A DNA stretch of 64,000 bases from positions 112,327,163 through 112,391,162 of the forward strand of contig OX465284.1 of NCBI GenBank assembly GCA_949987705.1, written 5' to 3'. The notes under the pieces are model-generated. The model was not told the origin of the DNA and did no database searches. It was given only the letters and a program-made list of their open reading frames with translations. Source of the DNA: Thereva unica (taxonomy: Eukaryota; Arthropoda; Insecta; Diptera; Therevidae). Below, piece by piece: positions 1 to 17,600 of this stretch. The stretch's first letter is position 1, and every line of letters starts with the position of its first letter. Made by a program: the position numbers and the translations under genes.

Positions 1-470
1 CAAAGAGCGCAAGTGAATCGCTTTCTGATCAAGACTCACTTCCCACCGCCCCGAAACCTCCCCGCGCCCACAAATTTCGTGAGGCACTTGCGCTGAAGCG
101 CACCGTCTAAACAGGGTCTTCGATTCGCTCTGCCCCATCCCTAGCACCTGGTGCCGACTTCGCATCATGCAGAAATACTTCCTCGAACACCTCTGTGTCG
201 AGTTTCTTAACGGCCCAGCCCATCCTCTAGTCGTCCCGCACCTAGGGTTCCTCTTCTCTATACCCTGGCCCACCTCGAAGATGATGGCTTAGTGGTCACT
301 ATGCGCGTACCCATCGCTCATGCGCCACTGTAAATGCTTCGCCTCTGAGTCGCTCATGTAGCTGATGTCGATTACAGATGTTCTTCCACGCCTTTGGAAG
401 GTGTGTTGCCTCCGGTGTTGATTAACATCATGTGTAATCGCGAGAAATACTTCTAGGAGTATGAGCCCTC
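1..470 (-). mobile_element. R1/LOA-like non-LTR retrotransposon fragment, endonuclease end
   Basis: On the minus strand a broken reading frame resembles the C-terminal end of an apurinic-type endonuclease of R1/LOA retrotransposons. It reads roughly SVIDISYMSDSEAKHLQWRM followed by a SDH-x-AIIFEV block, the usual SDHxAI signature at the end of that domain, then a run leading into the reverse transcriptase. Stops and frameshifts show that it is dead. It runs off the left edge of the window. The clade assignment is by motif memory only. Confidence 0.55.
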
Positions 471-970
471 TTCAAAGCTTGTGAAAATAGTTAAAAAGAT
501 TTAACTCCTAATATTACAAAGGATCAGTTTCTGGTTATTAAAGATGTTAGGAAACCAAAACAGGGCATTATTGTTAGGAAATATTATTTTCAAATCCATT
601 AAAATTATAAACAGCGGTAAATGTACAATTAAAACAGTCGAAACACAATAATAATTCAAAAGGGCATTCCAGATGAAATTTTCAAATTAACCGATATAAC
701 CTCAAAAAATATTTATAGCACGACAAAACATCGCACACAGAAATTTCTACATTTCCCCATTCTGCCTCTCTACATTTTCCCCGCTGTCAAAAGTTTTATG
801 ACCGATGGGTTGGGGCTGGCGAGTCAAGATAGGGAACCAAAAGTCGTCGTAGAATGATTTGACAAAAAAACCTACGGTTAAAGTTCATCCATACTATAAT
901 TAGCATTTTTAATACGTCCAAAGTAACTGGGATTGTCGTGAGCATATTAAAGCGTATATTTTGAGCCACC

Positions 971-1378
971 ATGTCGGAACTTAAAAGTGATGCAGTTTTC
1001 CAAAGAATTATCGACGGTGTTAAGGAGAACGAACAGAAAGCCAAGAGTGTAAATGCCGTCTTTCTGTATAAAATCACACAAAATGGCAAAACTGTCAAGG
1101 AATGGAGTAATTATATTTAGATATAAGAAAATTTTCAAAAAATAATTGCAAAATCTTTTTTAGCACTTGATTTGAAGAATGCCAAAGTGTATGCTGGTCC
1201 TGCCAAGGATATTAAGGTAGATACAACGCTTACAGTCTCTGACGAAGACATGGTAGACATCGCTCTGGGGAAACTAGCTCCACAAGCAGCTTTCATGAAG
1301 GGTAAATTGAAGATTAGTGGCAACATTATGCTAACCCAGAAATTGGTGCCACTTTTGAAAACTGAATCCAAGTTGTAA
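971..1378 (+). CDS. SCP2-like sterol carrier protein, peroxisomal
   Basis: Small lipid-transfer protein of the SCP2 family, about 116 residues in two exons (971..1106 and 1164..1378) joined across a 57-nt intron with gt...ag ends. The first exon gives MSELKSDAVFQRIIDGVKEN and ends in ...VKEW; the splice completes a Thr codon to give EWTLDLKN, the conserved core of the SCP2 fold. The second exon holds the DxxLTVSDEDMVDIALGKL block typical of these proteins. The last three residues are SKL, a type 1 peroxisomal targeting signal, so it probably works in the peroxisome matrix binding sterols or fatty acyl chains. The start has a strong context (gccaccATG). A poly(A) signal aataaa lies at 1480-1485. 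Length equals single-domain insect SCP2 proteins. It stands directly downstream of the GCP3 gene, on the opposite strand. Confidence 0.9.
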
Positions 1379-1479
1379 ACATGCAGCTTTCCCCCATTCC
1401 ACAGTAATTAGCTGATTTTCCACTTATGTTGGCATAGAGGTGATGAGTTCTTTTATTTTTTACTAAGCAAGTTTATAAG

Positions 1480-1485
1480 AATAAA
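1480..1485 (+). promoter_or_regulatory. Polyadenylation signal of the SCP2-like gene
   Basis: Canonical aataaa about 100 nt after the stop codon of the SCP2-like gene, followed by T-rich sequence. Confidence 0.6.
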
Positions 1486-1734
1486 TTTCATTTACTAAAA
1501 TCAAGACGATTTGCGTTTTTTTTACATTTCCCGTTCCGTTTGTGCATTTATTTCCAAACAAAAACCTTGTACTATCGCGCAATTTGACCGGCACCAAGCC
1601 GTTGAACTGGTTTTGTATCTCTTTTAAATTCGGCATTTGGGTTTTACAGATTAGTAGTCAAGGCTCCGGCATTATGGCATTGGCTTAATTCGACGGGAAA
1701 ATTAGATTTATAAATATTGCCGTTCACACGATTA

Positions 1735-2890
1735 TTGCTGGTGGAGAAGGACGCATTGGCACGTTCAACTTTGAATTCAAGGAGTTGGCTTTGGCTGCTT
1801 TCTTAGATAGCGAAGATGCTTTCAACAATGTAGCATCTTCTGTGGTCACAGGGGCACACCGGCGTCTGGGTGTTGATGACTGCCCCAGGTCCTTTATTGA
1901 TTAGCTGCTGAGCTGCAGGGTCATAAAGTCTAGCCTTGGGCTTTCGGAAGAAGTCAGACGGATTGGAAGAGGCACACCTACACCTACATGGACTTTGAAC
2001 AAAGGTTTCAATACTACCATTCCGGCCAAAGATGGGTAGATGGGGTTATCCCGATTGGGTCATAATGTATCTATACAGATAGCTCAAAAAATGGTAACAG
2101 CGTAGGCTCTGGAATTTTTTCCGAGGCATTGAATATAAACACCTCTCTTCGTCTACCTGACCACTGCAGCGTCTTCCAGGCGGAAGTCACTGAGATATGG
2201 GAGGCTCTCGAATGGCAGAAGATAAATAATATATCTCATAAGAATATATGTATTCTATCGGATAGCCAGGCGGCCCTTAAAGCTTTTAATTCTGCCGTCA
2301 CAACATCTACGACTGCTCTGAACTGCCGCAGGTCTTTGTGTGAGACTGCCACTCAGTTTGATATAATTCTGTGTTGGCCACAGAGGAATAAGGGGAAACT
2401 GCAGGGCAGATGAGCTTGCTAGACAGGGAATCGAAGGGAAAAGGACACCCCTATAAACGAGCTGGGCTGAGATGGACTACAGCAACAGCGTGTCGCACTC
2501 TTCACACAATGTGGCCGACTTTGGACGCAAAGCGTTCAAAATCTCTTGTTCATGTAGTGAAGGTGCTGACCGATCATTGTCCCTTTGGCCCGCAGAAAAG
2601 GAGAAACTATCTCCTATCTTCTCTGTACATGTCCCGCCCTTGCAAGGAAAATAGGGACCTTCCTCAGCTCACCTTTCCTTGACGGATTAAGCGAGCTGCA
2701 AAATACTGGGGTACCCGATCTTTGTTGTTTTATCAAAAGCTCCTAATGTCTTGAAATGGCCTGAACTTGGTCCCAACACTAGCGATTGTTTTGCCTAAAT
2801 ACACACTATCGTGCTTCCACGGTAATCTTATTGTGCACCAATGCAGACTGATAGTAAAAAGGGTGAAGGGGCAGCAATTATACTTAATAC
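1735..2890 (+). mobile_element. Degenerate non-LTR retrotransposon with RNase H (copy A)
   Basis: Plus-strand pieces of one element. At about 1765-1900 the frame reads FKELALAAFLDSEDAFNN, reverse-transcriptase motif A (FLDxExAFDN) of R1/LOA/I-type elements. The RT core that should follow is missing. At about 2070-2390 comes an RNase H domain (YTDSSKNG, then FQAEVTEIWEALEW, then ILSDSQAALKA, matching the D-E-D catalytic order). 2410-2690 holds the region after RNase H, with frameshifts. A second copy with the same pre-RNase H junction lies at 29740-32290. The first catalytic Asp region reads TDSS instead of TDGS. Not functional. Confidence 0.75.
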
Positions 2891-2984
2891 AAAGCCCCGT
2901 CACTCTACTCCAAAATCCATGATCCCATTTCTACCTCTGCATCTTCTGTAAAAATAAACTAAAACATAAAAGAAAATCACTTAC

Positions 2985-5900
2985 TTTCGCGTTGCACATC
3001 TGTTCCTTCCATATTTTCGATGATAGTAAGAATTCGATATGTTTCATTCTCCAAAGAGGCTTAAAAAGAATTTGATAGTTATGCATCGCTGGCTCCAGCA
3101 TTGTCGACAATGGTCCACGCACAGTATAATGTAAAGAAAGAATGTCCCAGCCAGTATCGCCGTCATATGGATTCAGCAGCCTGACATCTAAGTGATTCAA
3201 AATTTCAGGATCATCATACTGTGCATTGGTGGATCGGATTGCTGCATCTAATATTGACGACAAATCATAACAATATAAATCCTTTCCGGGTTTGTCCAGT
3301 TCTGATCTGTAAAATAATTATTTGTATGGTCTGTTAAAAGGTATAGATATGTTCGCATACTTCAGATTTTCCATGAGAATACCAATGAAGTCTCCTTGCC
3401 CCAGGAGGAGATATCGCCTCATTGCTTGTAAATGTTCCAACAGTTTATGTGGACCCATTACGATATCCAGAACCTTCTTGGAAGTGCTTAGAAAAACAGT
3501 ATCAATCATCGTGTGCAGCTTGGTATCCGCAACATTAGAAAATATACTTTCAGCTGTGAAATATCCTGATTAGCGCAATATTTAAAAGAAACCATAGTCG
3601 CCCTTACCACTTGTGTCGAAGCAGTGCTTCAATTCTTCGCGTCCTTTAATTGGCGTTTTATCCTCACAAATTTCACGTAAAAAGTTGATACTTTTGCCGG
3701 TAACAAGAATTTTGTTTGCCAGCTCTGTTGATATAAACTTGGGAAGCATTGCTGTACGCACTCGATATTTATCATGCCATAATCTATCAGGACCAACATC
3801 GGTTAGACATTCTATAAAAAATTCACCATGAGGATCGATAATTTCTCCCTCAAGGATCCATCGTGATAGCATTTGTTGCAGTGGTCCACAGACAGCAAGA
3901 AGCAATTCGCGAACTAGTAACTTGACCATTGGATCACCATTGCTGAGGAATTGATATACAACTGATGCCAGTGCACCTCCCTTCTTTTCCTGGCATGCCT
4001 CAGCAATTGTTGCCAGCCATTGAAGACGTTGCAGAGGATCAACTGCCCAAACCATGATCTTCATCAATGTTACTTTTTCGCCAGTTTTTGATTCTCGTTT
4101 TCTTTGCTTGTTTAGTTGCTCTTGCAGCATTGCTACCATTCCGTAGTATTTGGTTAATTCGTTTTTCAATGCCGATATGAATCCTTGACCCATTAATCCA
4201 AGAGCACATCTGCCGCTTTTGTGATCGGTGAATGATTGAACCTGATCGTGGTAATATCTGCAATAAGAATGCGTTTTCAAAATTACTAGAGTTCACGCTT
4301 TCATATAACTCTATAATGCGCATCACTCTTGAATGTTGCATGAGTTGTTGGTTGCATGGAGACAGCTTTGACGGAGTGTTATACCACCTCAAACTAGCGA
4401 ATCCCGCTAACCAGCCGACAAACGATCAAAGAGGTGTACCTACCCACCTTGCGTACTTATAGGCACCATTAAACAATGACCCAAATCAGTCACACCCGCC
4501 AACAGTGGACGAAACGATGACGCTTTACAATTCCGTTGGTGAGAAACGTGAGCTTGCGTCGTGTTTATGATCGATCGAAGGGCTGCCAGCAGCGTTATTG
4601 CATTCCAACTGATATCCGAGCGTTTAGCGATTATAACCATCGGTGGAACGATCAATATCCATATTGTGTACGATCAGCTTCAACAGACGCTGGATACGAT
4701 TCGTCGAACCGAATAAATCATAATCGTGGGGGACTAATGCACATTCAGGTGCAGATCGAACCGGTTGGGAAGAAACGACTGGCAAATTCGGACACGGAGA
4801 AATTAACTACAACGGCTTACGCCTCCTTGCATTTGCAGCGTCAAACAATTTAATCGTGGGCAACCGCATCTTCCGCCATCAACTCAAACACGAATTTAGC
4901 TGGCGACATTCATCCCATCCTTCCGATTCTTCTCTATGGATCGGAAACGTGGACACTGCTCAAACTGGACATCGAAAAGCCAAATGCGATGCTAGAGGTA
5001 GATTCTCGGTGACTCACTCCGCGATCGCCTTCGAAACGAGACAGTTAGATAAAGATGAGATCAGCACCGAAGAAAACTTGGTTAAAGAATATCGAAGGCG
5101 ACTTAAAGAATCAACGATTATCAGTTATCGAGGCTCGAGACGTCGCCAAAAATCATCAAGAATGGAAACGAATCGTGAATGGAGTTGGAGATCCAACGGC
5201 ACCGCAGTAGCTTATCCGCTGTGGCGACATCCCGCTCGGACCGCAAGGGTGACGGGCCCAAGAAGAATAAGAAACAATGATTGAGGGAGCAATAGTCTGT
5301 TATGACTGATTATCGTTTCGGAACCGGCTATTGGGTTGCCCCCAGTTTAGTGAAGAGGGCCCCTGCCGATGGTATTGATGAAACCCACTGAACGCTAGAG
5401 GATCGCGCCTGGATTGGCCAACTCTAAGCGTTTCTTTCCTGCTTCTTAACGCGGTTAAGGAATTCTTGGGGCGCAGTAGAAAGAATGTCAAGACACTTGT
5501 TGGCCTCATTATCGGACACTCCGCCCTGGATTACTATTTATCCATTTATGTTTTGTCTTCAAGAGGATGAATTTGCCCTTCAGGTTCTCTATGACTGCTG
5601 CCTGAAAGCTTGCATAGTGATGTCTAAGCGAAAAGCTACTAAGCAGACCACTGAACCTATTGCAGCGGTCTGGCCTAGAAATATGAGGTATGGGACATAG
5701 TACAATAGGCCAAGTGAAGTGGCCGCGGTACTTTTGGATCCAATATCTCAACAAAGAAGTAAAAGAACCCATGATTGCAGTACTCCATGAATATATGATG
5801 AGCTTTTACACACTGAGTTATAAATACTAATCTCTACAGTAAAATTAATATTTAAAACCACTAAAGTTTACAATTAAAATTTAAATCAAAATTTTCCACT

Positions 5901-7155
5901 TGAGAAAAAGCATACACTGTCTATAATAACTTACCCAAGCTCCGAAAGTCGCAGCAACATGCTCGCTTGCACAACATTTAGCGTTCTAGCCTTTGGATCC
6001 AGCTTAAATCCTCCAGAGATAACATCTTTCTTCAGGTACTTTCCTTGGATTCCGGTAAACGCATATATTACATTCTGCACCAAATCATCAATTACATCAT
6101 TCGATAGCTCAATAGTTTTCCCCTTAACATCTCCTCTCGGTGAACTATCACTGCTATCAGAATGTGGCTGTGGATATGATTTCCTAAGATGTGCTATTTT
6201 TAAGTTGCTTTCAGATGATGATGTACTAAATAAAGGCTTTTAGAAAGATAATAAATTAGAAATGTGTTTTTATGAATTAATATAATATAATATGAATGCC
6301 CACTTTCATTGAGGCGTATGAGAACAACTTCTCTCCAGAACTTGGTATTGATGTTGATTCACTAAAAGTCCGAGTATTTATAAATAAATCTTTCTTTAAA
6401 GTGCTTAATGCAGAATTTAATTGGCCGTGTCGTTCGATTTTCAGTTTTGTTTCATTAAATCCATTGCTATGTATAATATCTTTTGAATCAGCCATAAACA
6501 GTAAAAATGTTAGCAGTGCACTCCGTATCCGTAGTTCGGTTTGCTGATAATGAAAGAAGATTTATTGGTTTAAGACTGTGCAGATCTAGTTCTAATTTGT
6601 ATGGGGTATCTTGGAGGAATTAAAAACTAATTGAGCATGAAAAATATACTTACGCACGCCTTTAATTTTTCATGCAAGCTCATGAACAACATGACATCAT
6701 TTGATGTAGAATGATTGGATAAATGATTTGAGATTTTTGAAACAAGCGAAGTCTCATCATATGGTAAAGATGAACTCAGTGTTGAAGGTGTGTTTGATAT
6801 AATTTGTGATACATGTTGCAGGACTTCCCCTGGAAAAGTAATTGATTGTTTAAATGAAAAACGATATATAACAATGGTTTTTTTCAATACGAATTGTTTT
6901 CTTTATATCTTGATAAAAAGGAAATGGCATTTGCGCTAATAAATCAGCAATATAGACCAAAAATTATTTCAAAATACATTCGATTAAACAAAAAAACAAA
7001 TTCAAAAAATAAATAAACTTCGTAAATAATTTTTTCAAACTTTTCAAAACAAAAACAAATAAAGACTCACTATGTTTGGGGCCAGCCAAATTTCGGCAAA
7101 GTTTTTCTAATAAATCATAAACCTCTTTACAATTATTATTATTATGACTAGTCAT
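2985..7155 (-). CDS. Gamma-tubulin complex component 3 (GCP3), 3' end not found
   Basis: Spindle and centrosome protein that, with GCP2, forms the gamma-tubulin small complex that nucleates microtubules; the Drosophila orthologue is l(1)dd4/Dgrip91. Exons (minus order): 7071..7155, 6654..6829, 6304..6543, 5935..6236, 3608..4257, 3361..3565, 2985..3306; every phase matches and together they give 660 codons. Start [16 protein letters not shown]. Grip1 region: [18 protein letters not shown], then [24 protein letters not shown] and [13 protein letters not shown]. Grip2 start: [44 protein letters not shown] and WKEQMCNAK. Animal GCP3 continues about 170-200 residues past this MCNAK position (rest of the gamma-tubulin-binding Grip2 domain). 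No such exon is seen in 1-2985, which holds the SCP2 gene and retroelements. The 1.7-kb intron 4258-5934 carries an RTE-like insertion. The start of the 3361..3565 exon could be a few codons shorter (second acceptor). Confidence 0.93.
4390..5290 (+). mobile_element. RTE-like retrotransposon fragment in GCP3 intron
   Basis: Plus-strand remnant in the intron between GCP3 exons 4 and 5. An endonuclease piece at about 4765-4925 reads [20 protein letters not shown] and the HEFSW block, as in RTE-type endonucleases. It jumps straight to the RT thumb region (about 4930 on, [12 protein letters not shown] in a shifted frame), so the RT core is deleted. A relative lies on the minus strand at 54890-56690; shared stretches include ccgcgatcgccttcgaaacg. 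About 5300-5780 is low-copy-looking sequence that I cannot assign. Confidence 0.6.
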
Positions 7156-7159
7156 TTTC

Positions 7160-8139
7160 TTATTTGTGTATATATATAATAACTTTAATATTTAATTTTG
7201 AACTATTAATTCTAAAATGGCAAAATAATTGAATTGATATATATTTTTTTCCACTTTTATCTAAGAAACAAAAATTTTTCCTGGGTTTCCTCCACACAAA
7301 ACAACATTTCCCCCGCGCGCGCCAGTCAGATGAATTTTTCCTTTCAGATGGCAAGCAAATATGTCAAAGTGGTTCTTCCTTCAAGATATAGTTTTAAATT
7401 TAACGTTTTTTTTTTCTAGAATTTAGTAAATCTTATATAAAAGATTATTTTAAATTATTTTTTAACGTTATTTTTGGATGTTTACGGTTTTTTTTATTTA
7501 AAACATTTCCTCCTCTTTGCTCTTTTAAGATAAAAAAAATTATTTTTGTTCTATTGTTGCCAAAATTGGAATGTTTTTTGTATTGCCAGATGTTAAACTA
7601 ACTGATAATTATTTAAATAAACCAGAAATTTTTATTGTGAAATTCTTTTCATAAGCATTTTATGTCATAATTCTCCATAAATTATAAAAATAAAACAAAA
7701 TAAATAAATTCTAAACGAAAGACATTTTTCAAAAAAAAAACATCGAATTTTTATAGGAAAAACGCCCCAGCTGATTTCCTTTTCTTCACAAAAATTTATT
7801 TTTATCATTTCAAAGTTTCTAGCCCTGGCGGTTTTTTCCTTCCACATTGGATACCACCAACCAACCACGATGAAGCTCGTACGGTGCTATTTGCCACGCC
7901 GCTTTGGGTGTTTTACAGAAAAAGCCGGCCTTTAATTGCGCAAAAAAAATGTAAGTGCAAAATTGTGTTTTTAAAACATAAATTTGATTAGATATGATAG
8001 CAAAGCATTGTTTTAATAATTAGAAGATATAACTTTGGTGTACACATGGTTATGTAATCCGAGATATCGTCAACACGACGCCGGTTCCTATCGTCTTTCG
8101 ACGGCTCCAAAAAAAGACATTTTTTTTGTTTGATTGAAA
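7160..8139. promoter_or_regulatory. Divergent intergenic region between GCP3 and STT3A
   Basis: About 980 bp separate the two start codons, which point away from each other, so both promoters must lie here. The sequence is AT-rich with poly-T runs. A possible 5'UTR donor for STT3A (aaaaaaaat/gtaagtgc) is seen near 7950. A stretch at about 7588 (tattgccagatgttaaa) recurs near 24197 upstream of the AP-3 delta gene. I see no convincing TATA box. Confidence 0.4.
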
Positions 8140-13245
<5,106 letters not shown>

Positions 13246-13561
13246 GCTGCCTTCTTAATTAAGTATTTCGATTAGATTGTTTTGTGTAAACTTAAAGTCT
13301 ACTGTTTGTACAGTGTAAATTGCTTTAATATTTGCTTTTATATTGGTCCATTTCATTTCTCTTCTATTATTTTTTTTTTATATAAATGTATGTGTATCGT
13401 GAATGATCCTTAGGATAACAATTATGATTGAATTATTGATAATTTTGTATAAGATTTGTACGATATTTTTGAAAATGATAAAAAAGAAAATGCTTAATCG
13501 ATTTTAACACTTAGACGTATGTTTGTTTTCCAAAGGGGACAATCCCTTTTATTGGGAGTGC

Positions 13562-13567
13562 AATAAA
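13562..13567 (+). promoter_or_regulatory. Candidate polyadenylation signal of STT3A
   Basis: aataaa about 317 nt after the STT3A stop codon. It is the first canonical hexamer I find downstream. Confidence 0.35.
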
Positions 13568-13639
13568 AGGAGAGAGAATACACGAAAGGAGAGAATACAC
13601 AATTAAGGTGCTGATACATGGATATATGAATTCAGTGAT

Positions 13640-14060
13640 CGAATGGTCGGAAAGCAGTGTAAAGCAGCGCTGAGCCGTAGCAGTTATTGGAAGTGACGCG
13701 AGCTCGGCGGTTCCGGAGCTCTTCTACCTGGTTTGTGGTATCGAGTAAAAAGGGGGATCCTGGAAGACATTTTATGAGACAATAGAAGGTTACCCGGACA
13801 CCGCAAGACTTAGTTCTCTTTAAAAGCCCAATGTGCCAAGAAGCAGACGATACATGGACCACAAGCAGTCAGGAATAGTTGAAACTCTTGGTCGATACCC
13901 ACTTTCCACTTCTTTCGATGCCCACTCTTGCGGCATCCGCAAAAAAGTTTTGGGAGCTCAACTAGTGAATATGATTTAGGTAACATCGACAGAATGATAA
14001 ACAGGGATTTTCTCCTATAGGCCGTAGAAGGCTTTAAGCCGAAGCTGTTTCGCCCAATTT
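13640..14060 (+). mobile_element. Retrotransposon RT N-terminal fragment, same family as copy B
   Basis: Downstream of STT3A, plus strand. It shares long stretches with 31150-31200 (tcctggaaga..ttttgtgag..catagaaggt) and reads SFYETIEGYPDTARLSSL, then about 30 codons on, VETLGRYPLSTSFDAH, the segment before RT motif A. Frameshifts are present. From 14060 to 14590 I see only unassigned sequence and a short (TA)n run at about 14527. Confidence 0.5.
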
Positions 14061-14631
14061 GACGTAAAATTTTATCGCGACGCCTTGTTCTTGATTTCGG
14101 TTTTCCATTTTCGTGACGAGCACCACGAACACACGTTTACTCAACACGACAGAGCAGGCGAACTAAACAAGCTGGAGCGATGGCAAATATATCAATGGAG
14201 AGGGGAAGGTTGCCGAGAGAAGGGAAAGGGAATTTCAAGGTCGCAGGGTTACCACAATCGCGGCAATATAATCAGTCTCATCACTTAATTGTCACACCTC
14301 GTATATCCTGCAGCCGATTCTGCGATACTGCCAATTCTGCGCAGCTGGCTGAAATTTCGAATGCAGCCTACACGTGATAGTTACGGCATGCGCGTATTTA
14401 TGTAGTAGGAACATGAAGGCCTAGTATATACTCCTATTCCCGGCCGCTCTTAAATTTATCCAGTTGCGTACGCATCGCTTCATTAAAAAAAAGCCCATTT
14501 TTAATCAAAATTAGTAGTATTCGAATATATATATATATTTCATTCACATAATATACTTTAAAGCTTAAAAGCCGGTTATATCAAATACATCCTTATTTAA
14601 TAATTATAATATTCAATCTCGCGAAAAATAT

Positions 14632-14637
14632 TTTATT
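14632..14637 (-). promoter_or_regulatory. g: Polyadenylation signal just past the AP-3 delta stop
   Basis: aataaa on the minus strand 17 nt after the stop codon at 14654. Its position supports this as a real transcript end, although the region is AT-rich so chance is possible. Confidence 0.5.
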
Positions 14638-14653
14638 TTGATTTTTATAAGTA

Positions 14654-17600
14654 TTAAAAAACTTCTTTACTAGGCGTTGAAATTCCACATGCTTCCTCGT
14701 ACCCCTTCTTCGACTCCCTTTTACTATGCTTTTCCTTCTTGTCCTTCCTCTCCTTATCCTTCTTCTTATGCGTTTGATCTTTATGTTTCTCCTTTGTCGA
14801 TTTGACTGGTGTCCCCAACAGGTCGGGCTCACCATTCTGTTGTCCATCATCCTTTCTTGATGAGCTGGACCGGACCTTTTTTGGCTTGTCTTTCTTCTTA
14901 TCTTTTTTACTACTATGCTCCTTGGTTTTCTTGATTTTTTCCGGGTTCTTAATTGTTTCTGGGGGATTTGATTGGAGTAAATTGATGTCATATTGCTTTC
15001 GCCTTTCAGTTGTTTGTTTTGCTGGCTTGGGGTCATCGGTTACGGGTGGTCTATTGAAAGTGAGAATCTTGTAAGAAAAGGAATCTTGGATCTAAGAAAA
15101 ACAAACTACGTACATGTCTAAATCTATGTCTAATGCTCGATGAGGATCATTCGGATCATATTTCGGATTGTTGTCCTCTGTTTCGGAAAGTTCAGCACCT
15201 TCGGGCATTTCCACTGTTGTGTTGACGACATGAGTGATTTTTGCATCTGTTTTGTGTTTATGAGAAAGTAGAAAAGTGAAAGGTTTAGAAATAGTGTTTA
15301 CCTTCTCCATCCGACTCTGAAGTGGTGTAGCTGACTTTGTGTTTGACCTTTCTGCTTTTCTTTGTTTTCTTCGCTTTCTTTTTTGTGTTTCTTTGTTCTT
15401 CTATAAGGTATTTATCAGATCGCTTCATGGCTAGAAATAAAAACAATATTACTTTGCTGGAAAAATCGAATCCGGTTTTAGATGTTAAAAACTAAAAAGG
15501 ATTATTCTTCACTATTATACTCATTTCATCGTGCTAGATGGCTGTGGTATGATAGGCAACCCTGAACAGGACCTAATACAAAATCTAAAACAAACTTACA
15601 ATGTATCTGTAGAGGTACTTCAAGTGCCAATTCAGTTATCGATATTTCTTCTAATCCATCATTAATCGAACCAATTCCCGAATTCCTTTTATAATTCGAT
15701 TTCAAATAATGCGGATTATTACTTTGTTCAATTAATCGTGCCTCCTTTCGCCTCTCCAATTCTTCGGGTGTAATCTCTTCACTCTTACGCCTATTATCAT
15801 TGTAAGCATCATTCGATACAAACAAATCATTTTGTTCATCTTGACTAGAAGAGCTGCTATCTTCTGGCGGTGAATTAATCCAATCATCTAAATTAAGACC
15901 ATCCGGTAGCTGGACTTTCCTTTGGGCTTTCGGTGCTACCGGATTTAAGTCGCCAGCAAATAATAGCGACATCTCTTCAATTATTTCACTTGCACCTTTG
16001 GGTATTTGAGATGTTTCCTCTATTTGCGGTATGTCTGAGAATATATCATTTGTTGTATGATTGGCATTTGGATCAGAGAATTGCGTTCGCAGCATTTCTA
16101 TTAGAACAACGGCGGAGTTAGCCCGTTCTTGAACTTCAATATCATTTGAACTGACGAAATCTGTGAGTTTAAATAACACTTCATCACAGAGCTGTAAATT
16201 AAAAAGGGGATTATTATAAAAATTGATTATTTATGGGCGACATTTCTTATTTACCTTAACTATTCCTTTAATGTCTTGATTTTGAAGACATGTTGTTACC
16301 AGTCTTGTAAATAGTTTGACTATATTTTGCACAAAAACCCCTTTTATGTGGCCGGGAAGCTGTCGCGGCCTTAATAATACATTTAGCGTCCGTTCTGGAT
16401 TATCAAGATCACTGGGAAATAGAAAGATTTTAGTTAGTTTTGAACAAAGTATCGACAATCTTCTATTAATAATACGCAATTTATATTTTCGATCATAAGG
16501 TGTCGAACTAAAGTAAATTTCATACTTTAATCAAAGATTACCCACAAAGATACGACACTCTCAAAATTTCCCATAAGCTCCCTTGCGAGTGAATATATCA
16601 ATCGACAAGGTGCAAGCGAGACAAAATTCAATTTAAAAACAAAAAAAAAATCGAAGAAAGAAAGGGTAAATAAAGAAATGTTATTTCACGAAGTGCGAAA
16701 GAGACGCACTGATTTCTCTTCTCCGCAATTTTTTGTGCCGTCTGGACTTTTATTTTGCTTGTGTGAATTCATGTACCATCTTCTTGTACTTCCAGCTCTG
16801 CATGTGTTTGTGTAGTTTGCCGTTGCTCCGCCATCTCGCCATTCCGGAGCGTGTATATGAATAGACAGAAGATCATAGATTTTTACTTTCCTTTTTCTTC
16901 GCACAGAAAGGATTACAGTGTCGTATCTTTCTGAGTTATCTTTGCTTTAATCATGGGTGACCAGTATTCGAGAAAACAACACCATGAACATCGCATATAC
17001 ATATGGGTCATTCGTGCGTCATGCCTTGATTGCACAAAAGAATTTGCTAGCGCGATAAATGGTTTCAATGTTACAGGCCGTTAGGGGATCTTGTAAAGCG
17101 CTACGGGGGACGGGGTCAATCAACGCTACTTAAAACGATTTTAGAGCAGCTGTGAGAGTCCAAAACAAGCATAGAACTGCTCGAGCCGCAGCAAGTATTT
17201 GTTCTCTTTTAAAACAAGCCCCTGTACCAACGGACTTACCGGTAGAGAAAAGTTAGGGTCTCTTTTTAATGCACATGGAATTCAGAGTACTATTGCTTTT
17301 TTTTGTGAAAGTCTAGAGTCTCAGGAAAGGCCCCTTTATACTGTTGACAATCTATTTTCTTCTTATAAAGCGCAATGTCGAAAAGCAGCTCTAGTCGGGG
17401 AAGACGGAACTGCCACAACCTTCCCGCGATATTTTTAGTCCACCTACTCCCAACCATTACTATCGCGACTCGGGGCATCGAGAAACAACTCGCTGTAGTA
17501 TTATGTCTCCTGCCACGAGTTGAATCTCAACAACCAACCGATGACATGCGCTTTGGTGGAGCGGGGAAGGGCTAAGGAAGGCTATGACAGAAGGAATCAG

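Noticed and set aside
4536..5284. Two plus-strand open frames of 105 and 142 codons in the GCP3 intron as genes
   Set aside because: In the correct shifted frames they are endonuclease and RT debris of an RTE-like element related to 54890-56690.
14593..15036. A 147-codon basic minus-strand open frame
   Set aside because: It overlaps the last AP-3 delta exon in another frame; its Lys/Arg richness is a shadow of the Lys-rich hinge codons.
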